A stretch of DNA of 64,000 nucleotides from Thozetella sp. PMI_491 (taxonomy: Eukaryota; Ascomycota; Sordariomycetes; Chaetosphaeriales; Chaetosphaeriaceae), in NCBI GenBank assembly GCA_021432635.1, contig MU270027.1:620001-684000 (forward strand), given 5' to 3'. This document shows positions 25,498 through 35,698 of this stretch, piece by piece. A program made the position numbers and the translations under genes. Position 1 is the stretch's first letter. Every line of letters starts with the position of its first letter. Below the pieces are notes generated by a model. That model was not told where the DNA came from. It did no database searches and worked only from the letters and a program-made list of their open reading frames with translations.

Positions 25498-26950
25498 TCA
25501 TCGCCGGCCTTGTCTCACTATCCGCAGCTTAGGGAACTGTAGCGGGAGCGCCAGAGTGGCGACCTGGACGGGCTTGCCACCCCGCTTTAGTGGCCGTGTC
25601 CTCGCCCCGATCTCATTGAAGTACTGGCTTATGACCTTGGCCTCTAGGGCGAGGTCGTTTCTAAGGTCTGTTGTGTCGACCTCGAAGTTGTCAATGATGC
25701 ACGCAAATGCACAGAGATGAGTTAATATCAGGTCGACGTGGGCCTTGAGTATTTCTCCCCTCTCTGAGAACTTGCGCCGTATGTTCTCAACCACAATCTC
25801 TGGTGCCGGGGAGAGATGTTTCTTCAGGTCCTCTCGTTTAGGGATCTTTTTCGGCCTGCTGCCCTTGCCTTCAGCGCACTTCAAGAAGGTAAGGAGGAAG
25901 TAGAGATAACGCAGCAGCCTCAGCCGCTCCACCGCAGAAGGTCCCGTTGCGACCTTGTTGAGGCGGTGGGCCACAAAGGATGATCCCAACAGGACCTCCT
26001 CACCAGTCTCAGCCTTTTCTTGCCAGTCCCGGATAGGAATGGCGTTCAACACGTCGGCGCCGACGATCTCCTCCGGTCGGTAGACATCCTGGATGACCTC
26101 GGCATCGTAGTGGCCCTTCGGCACGGGCCGGCTGAGATCCGCAATAGCCTGAAGCTCTTCCCTGGTTGCCACATTGGCCGTAGAATCTTTTATCGACGCC
26201 ATCAGCGCGAGCTCGCCCTCGTCTAGCTCATTCTGGCTGCCACTTGTTCTTCCGATAGCATTTTCGGTGAGCGCAAGAATCGCCTTCTTCGCCTTCTTGG
26301 TGCCGAACGTCTGTCCAAGCTCGTTCCTCAAGTCTCGCATTGTCTTAATTGCGGGTCAGATGGGGCGTCACGGTGAGCGAGGGGGGGTGTCTCCTTACCT
26401 TCTGCTCTGTGAGCGGCAGCAGGGCTTCATCCGCTGCCTTCCGAGCCCGCACAGTACCTCGAAGTGTCATTTTCCTCGCCTCGACAACCTGTAGGCTACC
26501 TGTCTGTGGGTCGAATACGCCGATGTAATGCTTCAGAAGTCCCTTCGGATGATCTTCACGGGCCGTGTAGTCCATCGTTCTGTGAGAGTCGGAGTGCAAA
26601 AGGAGCTCGTTGCGGGAGGCGGAGAGACCATTCTTGCGAGCATTGTCCTGTTTTGAGTACGATTGGAATTTGGTATTGTCGGGAAGAATGAGGCCAGGTG
26701 TTGTCGCTACTTCTTCGTTAGTTTATCGGTCTCCGGAAGCCAGTGAATCGGCCGTACCTATGACTGGAGGAGTGAGGGGGGATCCGAGAAGCGACGAGAC
26801 TTTAAGAGCGTGGGGTCTCCCGGCCGTGTCAGGTGCAGTCACTTCCTCGTTAATAATTTTGTTCTTCTTGGTTTTCCCCTGTGATTCAGGCTTGGGGCGG
26901 ACCGAAAGGTCTTCGTTTCGCTTCCTCTTCTTCTTGGACTGATCTGCCAT
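25498..26950 (-). CDS. RPA49: RNA polymerase I subunit A49
   Basis: Three minus-strand exons, 26950-26758, 26706-26399 and 26343-25498, encode about 448 aa. A49 forms a TFIIE/TFIIF-like heterodimer with A34.5 on Pol I in the nucleolus and helps initiation and elongation of rRNA. The N-terminus is a Lys-rich tail (KKKRKRNED). The dimerisation domain follows, with GLILPDNTKFQSY and HYIGVFDPQTGSLQVVEARK. Next comes the strongly conserved MRDLRNELGQTFGTKKAKKA motif and the C-terminal tandem winged-helix region, with DVYRPEEIVGADVLNAIPI and the family's HLCAFACIIDNFEVDTTDL. The introns are 51 and 55 nt, with GTACGG and GTAAGG donors, and all phases agree. The start is the ATG that gives MADQSKKKRK; an in-frame ATG 69 bases upstream exists, but its extension is not family-like. 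Confidence 0.94.
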
Positions 26951-27943
26951 TGTGTGCTGTGACCAAGGAGTCCCGACGGCAGAGAGGTTGTTCCTGGAGA
27001 GAAAGCAGTGTTGCTGCAATGCGGGTCCCTACTTCAGAACTTTTTTCTGCCATGCCTCAGCTGGCCATCTCCCAACCGACGTTTAAGCGGCCTACACCGC
27101 CTGCCTACCTCAGGTAGTTTACGTGCTCCAGTGTGTGCTCAAGATCGCGAAAGTCTCGATCATTAGGATGCAGAGATATCTTGAGTTCAAAGTATTGTTT
27201 TATCGTCCTCTCTCACTCGGGCTTTTATGATTATTGCTGCTTTGTTGCTATGCACAGGGTGCTCTAGTATTTAAGCGATCAAGCGGCCTGACCTGCCCCC
27301 TGTTCCATCTATATGCCCCACCCCACTAAACATTCACTTCTCAAGGCATATTTGCAACAGAGGTAGATATTTGCAGGAGTCGAATATGTCCTCCGCGGGG
27401 TGGGAGCGGCTCACGGCTAACATACCAAGGCCCGCAATCGGTAGTTCAGCCCATTTGACCGGTGACAGACAGATTGGTCTGGGGCTGCGGCCCAAGGCTT
27501 CAGCCGGCCGAGAGAGGACAGAGGATACGAGAGGGACAGCGCATCACGCGGACGCAATGCCACAAAGTAGAAGCAAAAACTGCGATGAATTTTCCGTTCA
27601 AAGACTCCTGTGATTCCATGATTCGTCCTAGTGACGCAAGTATGCTTCTGGCCGGCAAACCGCCCTTGATCTCGACTCAACCGTAGATTGGCAATCAATC
27701 GACTTTCTCCGTCTTCCAACCGACCAAGCGTCGCACCATCCGTGCCACCAATCCTTCCAAGCCAGAAGGTTTTTCCAGTGTGGCCGATGCTGGCAGGTCT
27801 CGTGCCTCGCTCAAGCCCCAGGCGATTGGCCGTCTTGGCGATGTTGGTGAAATGCAGCACGCAGCGGTGCAGAGTCAATTGGCCGTGATGTTGGAGAGTG
27901 CGTGTTATTCAGAGCCGATTGGGGTCGAGCTAGGATAGGGCGT
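26951..27943. other. Intergenic DNA between RPA49 and eL41 genes
   Basis: About 1 kb with no supported protein gene. It should contain the RPA49 promoter and the eL41 3' UTR. A 153-codon minus-strand open frame (27878-27417) directly after the eL41 stop shows no domain, has Arg/Leu-rich composition and is probably chance. Confidence 0.5.
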
Positions 27944-28077
27944 TTATTTGCTGGGGAGGGGTCAGTGACGTGATGCGAGCCTGGAAGACGGTGGCAAAGA
28001 ACTTACGACCTGGCCCTCATCTTTCTCCTCTTGCGCTTGAGACGACGGACACGCTTCTTCCTCCACTTGGCTCTCAT
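27944..28077 (-). CDS. RPL41: Ribosomal protein eL41 (25 aa), spliced
   Basis: Coding exons 28077-28007 and 27950-27944 join to a 25-residue, almost wholly basic peptide. It begins MRAKWRKKRVRRLKRKRR and ends MRARSK, matching the smallest eukaryotic ribosomal protein. eL41 sits as a single helix at the subunit bridge between 40S and 60S. The last coding exon is only seven bases (C AAA TAA). The 56-nt intron has a GTAAGT donor in the Ser codon and a CCCAG acceptor; reading through it would lose the final Lys. A second intron in the 5' UTR (28139-28087) has GTAAGA, TACTGAC and TTAG just before the start. Very short genes like this are easily missed by annotation. It is divergent from the FHA kinase. 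Confidence 0.95.
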
Positions 28078-28643
28078 CTTGAATTCCTAAGGACTTGGTC
28101 AGTAGACGTTCCAAACGATCAGTACGTGGGAGTTCTTACTCGTGGTAATTCGTGATGAGAAAGTTGGTGATGGAGGAAGGAAAATTCCAAGCTTGGAGCT
28201 TTGAGAGGGGAACCTAAAAGAGGGCAGGCAGGGCTACTGCCCTGTGGGGCGGCTCTGTGCGAGGGGTCAGGTGACACAGTATATCTTCACAGTGTGTTCT
28301 ATATCTGCACTATGTCCCTCCCTCCAGGTTCGAGTTTGGACAATACCTATGCTCCTGCCCTGAATACGCAGACGACACTTGCAAAGCACCGTCTCGCTTC
28401 AGGTCTGCAGGCGCAGCCCAGACAGAAGTACTTATTACTTCGGTTTTCTGTATGTAGCATGGTAAATGCTCGATGTCCATGAGCCCGTCTGGCCAGTTCA
28501 GTTTATATCTAAGGTTCTGCCACGCAACTCCCACGCCCCAGTCGGTTGCGTCTTTCCCCCCATCGGTGCCCGTAATTTTTCATTTCCGTGAGGTCTTGTT
28601 TCTCTCTCTTACTTCTTGCCGGACAAAGCAGCTGTCCAGAGCG
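28078..28643. promoter_or_regulatory. Divergent region eL41 / FHA kinase
   Basis: 566 bases lie between head-to-head coding starts. The part next to eL41 holds its 53-nt 5' UTR intron (28087-28139). Nothing else could be assigned. Confidence 0.5.
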
Positions 28644-30757
28644 ATGCCGGCAGCCAACCAAGCACATGGAGTACTATCGCCCGGGACCCTTTTCAAGGCG
28701 CCTGACGACCACATGATCACGACCTCGACAATAGAGGATACGAGAGTGGGGGGCTTTCCATGGACTGGTTGGGTGGCCGAAATATCCTATCAGGATAGAA
28801 GCCTTGATCCGCCCATTAATGGTAGCGTGTCGCATGAGGACCCATGGTCGATTCTATCTCAATGGCCGTCTAACTAGTTGGACATCTCTAGGGAGATTTC
28901 AAGTTATGGCAGATACTACCATCAAAATAGGCCGCTTTCCTGAAGACAAGTATGCCACACACCTATTTTTTAAGGAGTAAGACTGACATGGGATTTCTAG
29001 TCAACTAGTATTCCATGATGGGTCTGTTTCACGGAACCAGCTGGAGTTTTTCTCCATCACCATTGATGAAGACCATTACCCCATGATCTATGTTCGCGAC
29101 CGCCAGTCCTCCAATGGTACATATGTCAACGGTAACCTTATTGGCCGCAAGCCCGCCATTTCACCTGCAAGATTGCTCAATAATGGCGATGTGATCGAGA
29201 TATTCCCTCATATTACGTTTAAACTGCATCAACCTCTTGAGAAGACCCCAAGATTCACATTGACACCCCTTCAACGAGCAGAGCTCAAGGTTTGGCCTCC
29301 AGGACCCTTCTACCCATTTGACCGAGTATGTGGCCCTAATACCCTAATCCACAGCTGATTGAAAACGTGTTTATTGTCTCAGATAGGACCATTGGAGACG
29401 GTTGTCATGCTGTGATTCACCTCGCCGTTGAGGTGAAGACGGGTAGGCAGGTTGTCTGCAAGATTCATAATCTGATGAAGCCAGAGAATGCCCATCCCGA
29501 TAGCCTACGGCGTATTAGACAAGAAGCGAATATCATGAATTGTTTAGACCACGTAAGCATATGCAAATTATCCTGCTGTGTGCCGTGCGTTTAACCTACG
29601 AATAATAGCCACACATTCTGGCGTTCAAGCAAGCATTTGAGAGCTCTAACAACTTGTGAGTAGCTAAATAAACTGTCTTATATAGGTAGGTATTATTTCT
29701 GACATGGAGCAGATACATATTCATGGAGCTAGCAACTGGCGGTGATCTCTTCTCTCTTCTGTGGCGTCGGCAAAAGTTCTCCAACTTCGAGATCAAAGTG
29801 ATTCTGAGACAAGTGCTTCGAGGGGTTAGCCACCTCCATGCTCGCGGCATTGCCCACCGGGACCTCAAGACCGAAAACATACTTTGTGCCGTGGCGCCGA
29901 CGGTCGCTCATCGCATTGTCATCACGGATCTTGGCCATGCAGGTATGACAAGTCGAGGAAGGATGAGATCTAATGTTGGCACATTAAGATATCGTGCCCC
30001 GTAAGCTCCCCATTCTCCTCCCACCTCCTGCCGGTTCAATTCGTGCTAATTTTCCGACAGAGAGGCGCATCAGACCAGCGGGTCACATGGGGCCTCCGTT
30101 GACATCTGGTCGATCGGGGTTCTAACCCTTCAACTGTTTGCCGGGCCAATCCCGTTGGCAAAGCTTGAGCTTGGAGACCAAGCACTCATTACCTCTAGTC
30201 TTGATGCGTACCTACTTGAGATTTATGGCGGTGAAATGACCGAAAATGCAAAAGGTTTCATCAGGTCGTGTTTGACGTTTGACAGTGACCAGCGCCCTAC
30301 AGCACAGGAGGCACTCGAACACCCCTGGCTTCAAGAGCCAGAACAGGAGAGCAATGCCCTTGGCATCTTGGAATCTGCATCACTCACTTCATGGACTCAA
30401 CGGGATTTGATGCTTCCAGCCATAGAGAACCTTGGAGGGGCGGCGACTCTACAATCCACTGAGAATAATGATCTAGATGCAGCTCAGGATGAGTTTCGAA
30501 AAGGTTCGGCCACGGCATCACGGTCACTATCACCTGGGGTTGAGGCACCTCCTGAAGAGGTTGTAGTTCTTCACTCCTCAAGCCCTAAGGCTAGGGTGTT
30601 TGTTAAAGATACTGGGACTATTACGAAGCGCAGACGCCTTCTCTCACCTAGCCCAGGCAGCTCTGCTTCGACTAAACAAGACCACTGCCCGGGAGACCCA
30701 GAAACCCGACCATCACGGCCTGGTGTCCGACCAACAGTACAACTTGACCGCAAGTGA
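28644..30757 (+). CDS. FHA-domain Ser/Thr protein kinase (Mek1/Cds1-like)
   Basis: Likely seven exons: 28644-28821 (uncertain), 28892-28949, 29001-29325, 29355-29552, 29609-29655, 29713-30000 and 30061-30757, giving about 596 aa. An N-terminal FHA domain shows IGRFPED, SVSRNQLEF and SSNGTYVNG. A protein kinase domain follows: glycine loop IGDGCHAVIHLA, VVCKIHN Lys, HRDLKTEN catalytic loop, DLG in place of DFG, then APE. This order is that of checkpoint and meiotic kinases (Mek1, Cds1, Chk2). The single FHA and short tail make a Mek1-like meiotic role plausible, which is an inference. The FHA lacks the usual His after Ser-Arg-x. The C-terminus is Ser-rich and basic (TKRRRLLSPSPGSS). The 5' end is the weak point: the first intron uses GTAGCG, chosen because it alone gives the needed phase 1. 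Confidence 0.82.
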
Positions 30758-31027
30758 TTGGATTGGCAACTTCTCCGCGGCACCATCTGCCAAAATAGCG
30801 AGGCGTGGGACCGTGAAAGCTGACACATCCGAGGAGAACCTGGTTCTTCCTTCCTTGTAGAGGCAAATATAGACCCTGTTCATATGAGAATTAACAGAAG
30901 ATCTGTCGCTGACTCGGTTTTATAGCTCGGGGGCATCACTGGTGCCTTCTCGGGTCGGATTTGAAGAATTTGCTATGCGTCTTCAGGACTAGATGTGGAA
31001 TAATTTACATCAACCGAGTGCAAAGTC

Positions 31028-32208
31028 CTAAATCTTCGAGCTTCTATCTTTAGCACTGTCATACCTCCGTCCTTCGTCGGCTTGTTCTTCGACGGTAAGA
31101 TCCGGAAACTTTGCTGGCATGATTCTCCGCGGAGATGAGCCCGGGACAACAGAGTACTTGGAGAAGTCTGTGACCCCCGCGTGCTTCCTAAGGAAGTCTT
31201 CGTCAAGTTCTAGCTGGCCGTTCACCACTGAGGGGGGGGCCTTGAGCATCGCGAGGATGGCATCCGAGAATATAGTCGCTTTTCTTAGATCCTTGGCCTC
31301 GTCGGGATTCTTGGTCGTGAACTTGTTCGTAGCTGCTGACTCAATTGCCTGTCGCATCGTTAGCAACCCCACGCCGCGAGCTAAATTGACGGCCATTGTT
31401 TTGCTAGACATGTGACGTACCGCCGCTGGCCATATGCTCGTGATGGCCATATCATGCAGCCCCTGGCGCTCCAGGTCCATTGCCAACCCCTTTGTCAGCA
31501 CGGACATGCCTACCTTGCCCATCGCATATGCCGTCTTGCCGCGGAAGAAGCGGCTGTATATCGGGGGGGAGACGACGATGACACGTCCTTGCTTCTCCCG
31601 CTTCAGATGGGGGAGTGCCGCCTGCACGGTTCCATACAGGCCCTCCGGATTCACGCGCTGCATCAACTGGAAGCGCTTCATGGGGGTATCTTCCACACTG
31701 GCCCACCATATGGCGCCCGAGTTGTAGACGAGAACATCGAGGCGCCCGTATGTCTAGAGAGCCGTCAGCCGAACGTCTATAATATCTTTTGAGGCTGCAG
31801 CTGGCACAATGCAGGCTCCCCTCCCCCCCGGGTCCCGGCGCGCTGGATGTGGGACCGTACCTCGACTGTCTTCTGTACCAGCCGCTCGACGCTTGAGTAG
31901 TCTCTGGTATCTACAGGGACTGCTGTAGCCTTCCCGCCGGCCTCCCTGATCTCCCTCTCCACAGTACTGATGGTGGACGCTGTGGAGTTTGGGTCGGGAG
32001 GGAAAGGCTGGACCTTGGCTGCATCGCTCGTCGATTTGGCCGCTACGACAACTAAAGGCGAGGATCGGCTTTAGGGTTGAACGACTCTCACAGATCTAGC
32101 ATGGGAAGCCTTACCGGCATATCCGTTCTTTGCAAGGTCAATAGCAACCTGTCGACCAATGCCCCTGGATGCGCCCACTACGAGGGCTACTTTCTCGATG
32201 TCCATCAT
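31028..32208 (-). CDS. Short-chain dehydrogenase, HSDL2-like, with PTS1-like tail
   Basis: Four minus-strand exons, 32208-32115, 32051-31861, 31753-31421 and 31348-31028, encode 312 aa. This is a classical SDR: cofactor motif VGASRGIG near the N-terminus, VYNSGA, VIVVSPP with the catalytic Ser, and YAMGK with the catalytic Tyr and Lys. The closest family is hydroxysteroid dehydrogenase-like protein 2; the substrate is unknown. The C-terminus is RSSKI, a near-consensus peroxisomal targeting tripeptide. The third intron (31420-31349, 72 nt) is stop-free and in frame, but it has GTACGT, CTAAC and ACAG, and its removal restores the family string SIWPAAAIESAA. The gene is head to head, 402 bp apart, with a GST-kappa gene that ends in SKL, which suggests a joint peroxisomal role. 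Confidence 0.88.
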
Positions 32209-32610
32209 GGCCTAGAGATGCTTGTACAAGATCCACACATCTCATTGCCTCGAACTTCCTGGCCCCAACCGCAAACTGGCACAGAGGCTTTATATCTCGC
32301 CTCCCTTGCCGAAAGTGGATGATCGTCAGCAATGTTCGCGTGATTACTGATCCCTAGACCTTGGATAAAGCTAGGTGAGGCCGGTAGGCCAGGCCAGGCC
32401 TTACCCCAGATTCCAATAAGTGGGGCCGAGCTCCCCTCGACCTCGGCACATCCTCCACCATGCGCCTGTCACAAGGCAGGGTGAACTAGCTGGCATGCCA
32501 CTAGCCAGTGCATCGAGAGGATACATCATAGGAAGCCTTGTCTCCCGGTGCATGTAATCACTATCACGCAATTCTGTCCTAAAGTTTTGTTTCCCGAAAC
32601 GGCCGGCAAC
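32209..32610. promoter_or_regulatory. Shared divergent promoter, SDR / GST-kappa
   Basis: 402 bases separate the two start codons. They contain a CCAAT string at 32413-32417 and CCTCGG at 32441-32446. CCTCGG is the known core site of the FarA/FarB fatty-acid regulators of filamentous fungi. Single hexamers are weak evidence. The layout suggests shared control of two peroxisome-tagged enzymes. Confidence 0.45.
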
Positions 32611-33697
32611 ATGGGTCGCCGCATCGACTGCTACTTTGACCTTGGTGAGCATCCAACGAGAGGAAACCCTGCATGGCGGTTGAGCGCTAATCATGGGCCG
32701 CCGCCGTAGCTTCGTTTTACAGTTACGTGGGGTTTCTCGACCTTCAGAGGAACCGAGATCTCCTTGCGTCTCACGGCGTAGAGGTTGAGTGGGTGCCCTA
32801 TCCCAGAGATCTTCGAAGCGGCGGTGCTCGGGACACAATTAACCCAATATCTACCTTAGATATCACCCCATCTTACTCGGCGCTGTGAACCATGCCACTG
32901 GTGAGGACGAGGCTTCCAATGCCTATCCATGGTGGGGTTTGGCATACTAATAACCTCGTATAGGGAACAAACCACCGGCGACCCTCCCCGCCAAGGCCAA
33001 GTATGGCATGTTCGACCTGCGACGAGCCATAGCGCGAGTCGGTAATCCACCAGTCCAAATGCCCGAGGATTTCTTTGGGCATGCCGTGACGGTTGTGGTA
33101 TGCCTCCCCCCTCCTCCCAGTGTGGTGTCCCGCCAACTTCACAAGGGGTGCGCTGTCGTGTAAAGATTACTGAACGTCTACGGCTAGCCCCTGAGAGCCA
33201 TGCACTACATCAAGCAGCACTACCCGAGCGCGACTTTCGAGACGGTCGTGCTCTACCTGTTCGACCAGTACTGGGCGCCGCCCAACGTGAATCTGACCAA
33301 GCTGCCGGCCGTGGCCAAGGCGCTGAGCGAGGTCCCGGTCGATTTCCGGGGTCACGGAACCGCTAGCGGCGGCAAGCTCCTGTTCACACCCGCCGACGTC
33401 GAGGCTATCATCCAAGGCGCCACGTCCCAAGAGATAAAGGATGCTCTCAAGGCTTCGACGCAAGAAGCGCTGGACCACGGGGCGTTTGGAGCTCCGTGGC
33501 TGTGGGTGACAAACTCAAAGGGAGTTTCAGAGCCATTCTTTGGGAGTGACAGGTACGAGTTGGACGATGTGGCTCCTCCCCTTGCTAACGCCGAACGCTG
33601 ATGATGGTGCAGGTTTCACTTTGTATTCAAGTATCTAGAGCTCCCCTTCCAGGAGATTGCCTTGCTTGCCCCTGGCCAAGGAGAGTCGAAGCTATGA
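32611..33697 (+). CDS. Glutathione S-transferase kappa (DsbA-like), PTS1 SKL
   Basis: Six exons, 32611-32644, 32710-32788, 32860-32900, 32964-33097, 33188-33552 and 33613-33697, encode 245 aa. Kappa-class GSTs are DsbA-fold thiol transferases of mitochondria and peroxisomes; relatives include 2-hydroxychromene-2-carboxylate isomerase. Visible family segments are RIDCYFDLASFYSYVGFLDL with the catalytic Ser, NKPPATLPAKAKYGMFDLRR, the helical insert around LRAMHYIKQHYP, and FGAPWLWV followed by EPFFGSDRFHFVFKYLELP. The C-terminus is GESKL, a canonical peroxisomal PTS1. All phases agree. The donors GTGGGT (exon 2) and GTGAGG (exon 3) were chosen because they restore YHPILLGAVNHATG. The last exon carries the SKL; reading through the final intron stops early and removes it. 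Confidence 0.92.
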
Positions 33698-33903
33698 GGG
33701 CACTTTGACCGCGCAGGCTCACTGCTGGGTACTAATTTAGACCATCGCCGCATATTTGGCCCATATATTCTGCAAAGATTTCCGTGAACAAAAGCCAAGT
33801 TCCATTGGAGGGTATTGTCTATGCCTAACGCCGCTCTCGAATGCCCAATCCATAACCCACTTACAGACCATTGGCTCATAAAGCGCAACCCTCGTTTTGG
33901 ACC

Positions 33904-34967
33904 TCAAGTCGCCCGTGTAGCCTGCCTTGCCTTCCAGGCGTCCTCCTCTCTGATGGCTTCGCTCCTGGCCAAAAAGTCCTGGCGGGCCGTATATGATGCC
34001 TTGCTCTTGCTTGCTAGCTCGAGCTCGTCCTTGATGCCCTCCTTGTCCACGTAGCCTGCCCAGTCCATCCGGCTCTTCTCGACCGTGTTGAGCTTCTTGG
34101 CATTCTCCTTGTTGGCCTGCTCCCGCATCTGCAGCCGCGCCGTCATGCCCAGGTTGAGATCAGTCCGCTGCATGGTCTGGTCTGTGATGGGCTCAAAGAT
34201 CGACCGAAACGCCTTGCGCGGCATGCGTTTCGGGGAAGATTCGGGGTCGACGGAGGCGACAGCAGCGTCTTCCCCCAGTGAGGCTAGGTAGAGCTTCGCT
34301 TCGGCCGAGTCGCGTGCCACCAGCTTCTCTTCAGTGTGGACCTGGCCAGCGAAGTTGTATGTGCGCTTGATGCGAATCATTTCGGAAGGTTCTGCGTTAT
34401 CTTGTTGCAAATCCTGTACGGCTGAGGCCCCTTGATCGGGCTGGATCGTTGCTTCTTCGTTGCCGCCCTGGCTGGCAGTAGGCGCTGCCTCGCCGCTTAT
34501 CATCTGAGCCCATACCGCATCGACGTTGATTGTAACGGGGCCGCTGGCTGCTGCTATTCGGCGCTCGGATTTCCTGTAGTTATGACGATCAGCTTTTTCA
34601 TCTCTCTCTCAAGGTGCGAGAGTACCACGTACTCGACAGCGCGCATGCTTCGCGTCTTGATCAAGGCCGTCTCCCCTTCCCCATCCTCGCCGCCATTCGC
34701 CGTCGCCGCCACCTCTCCATCCTTGTCCTTGTTCTTCCTCCGCCGTTTCTTCCCCTTCGCTATGATGCCTTCGTCTCCCGAGTTGTCGAAGCCAGCATCC
34801 TCCGCCTCGGCATCGCCGGCCTGCCGTTTTGCTTTGGTGGTTGCCGCCTTTTCGCCCTCAGCGCTTTCGTCCTCGGATGCGGACGCGTCGCCTCTCGCGT
34901 CCTCCGGCGCAAAGTCCGAGTCCTCTTCAGAGAAGTACTCCTCTTCGTGGTCGAGATCTGACTGCAT
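33904..34967 (-). CDS. SWC5: SWR1 complex subunit Swc5 (BCNT/Cfdp1 family)
   Basis: Two minus-strand exons, 34967-34633 and 34573-33904, encode 334 aa. Swc5 is a subunit of the SWR1 remodeller, which exchanges H2A for H2A.Z; it activates the ATPase by binding H2A-H2B. The N-terminal half is acidic (EEEYFSEEDSDFAPEDARGD) with Lys/Arg clusters. The C-terminal BCNT-C domain is clear: KKLNTVEKSRMDWAGYVDKE, then GIKDELE and QDFLARSEAIREEDAWKAR. The middle carries IRIKRTYNFAGQVHTEEKLV, also typical of the family. The intron (donor GTACGT, acceptor ACAG, phase 2) joins AVE to KSERRIAA. The ATG is the first in the frame and gives MQSDLDHEEEYF. Confidence 0.93.
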
Positions 34968-35698
34968 CTTGTGGATGGCCTGGTGTCGGTTACTGGTGTC
35001 GGATGGGGCGAGGGTTGCCGCGAGGAGCACGCCGAATCATTATTTCTTAGCACCGTAGTCGGTGTTTCGGCCTCTCGACGGCCGACCATTCAGATGCCCC
35101 ACTTATCTGGGTCTTGCCTTCCCCCCCAGCTTTGGATGTTTGAAGCTTTGATCATTCGTATTGCCAGCCAGCATGTTCGCCAAGGGTGCTAAATGCCTAG
35201 AAGAAGAGTATGCAAGATAAAGGAGACAGTAATATGCTAATTGAAAAGGCACCACAAGCCGGCTCTCATCATTGAGTCGGTGGGTCTTGACTATGTCTCT
35301 TTGATTTTATCGACTTCGCTGTATACCGGCTTGTCAAGAACTAGGTCACACGGCGGCATCATGCCGGACTATTTGGAGACGACCACAGGCGTGTCAGCGC
35401 CGTACTGGCCGAGATCGCAGTGGGTATCCAATGGGATACAGTCACCACAGTTCTCTCTTGGGTTCGGGGACGCTTCCCCGCATCACTAACACGTTCGCCT
35501 TTCCGCTGTTGGTCACGCTCCAAGTATATAAACTGGAGAGAGAGTGGAACTACCTTGACTCCCCTTCTTCCAAGATGTAGATCGCACTCCCTAGGCTGGA
35601 CTTCCTTACAGTGGCTTACAGCCTGCTGTCTCTCTGGGGGTAAGATAATTTGTACTATCGTCTACTATTATTATACGTAACGAGCTTGCGCTTCCACT
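34968..35698. other. Divergent intergenic region SWC5 / PhyH-like gene
   Basis: 731 bases between head-to-head starts. No gene and no clear motif were found. The ATATAAAC near 35524, about 170 bases before the PhyH-like start, might act as a TATA-like element. Confidence 0.4.

Noticed and set aside
27417-27878. 153-codon minus-strand frame after eL41
   Set aside because: No recognisable domain, and it lies where the eL41 3' UTR should be.
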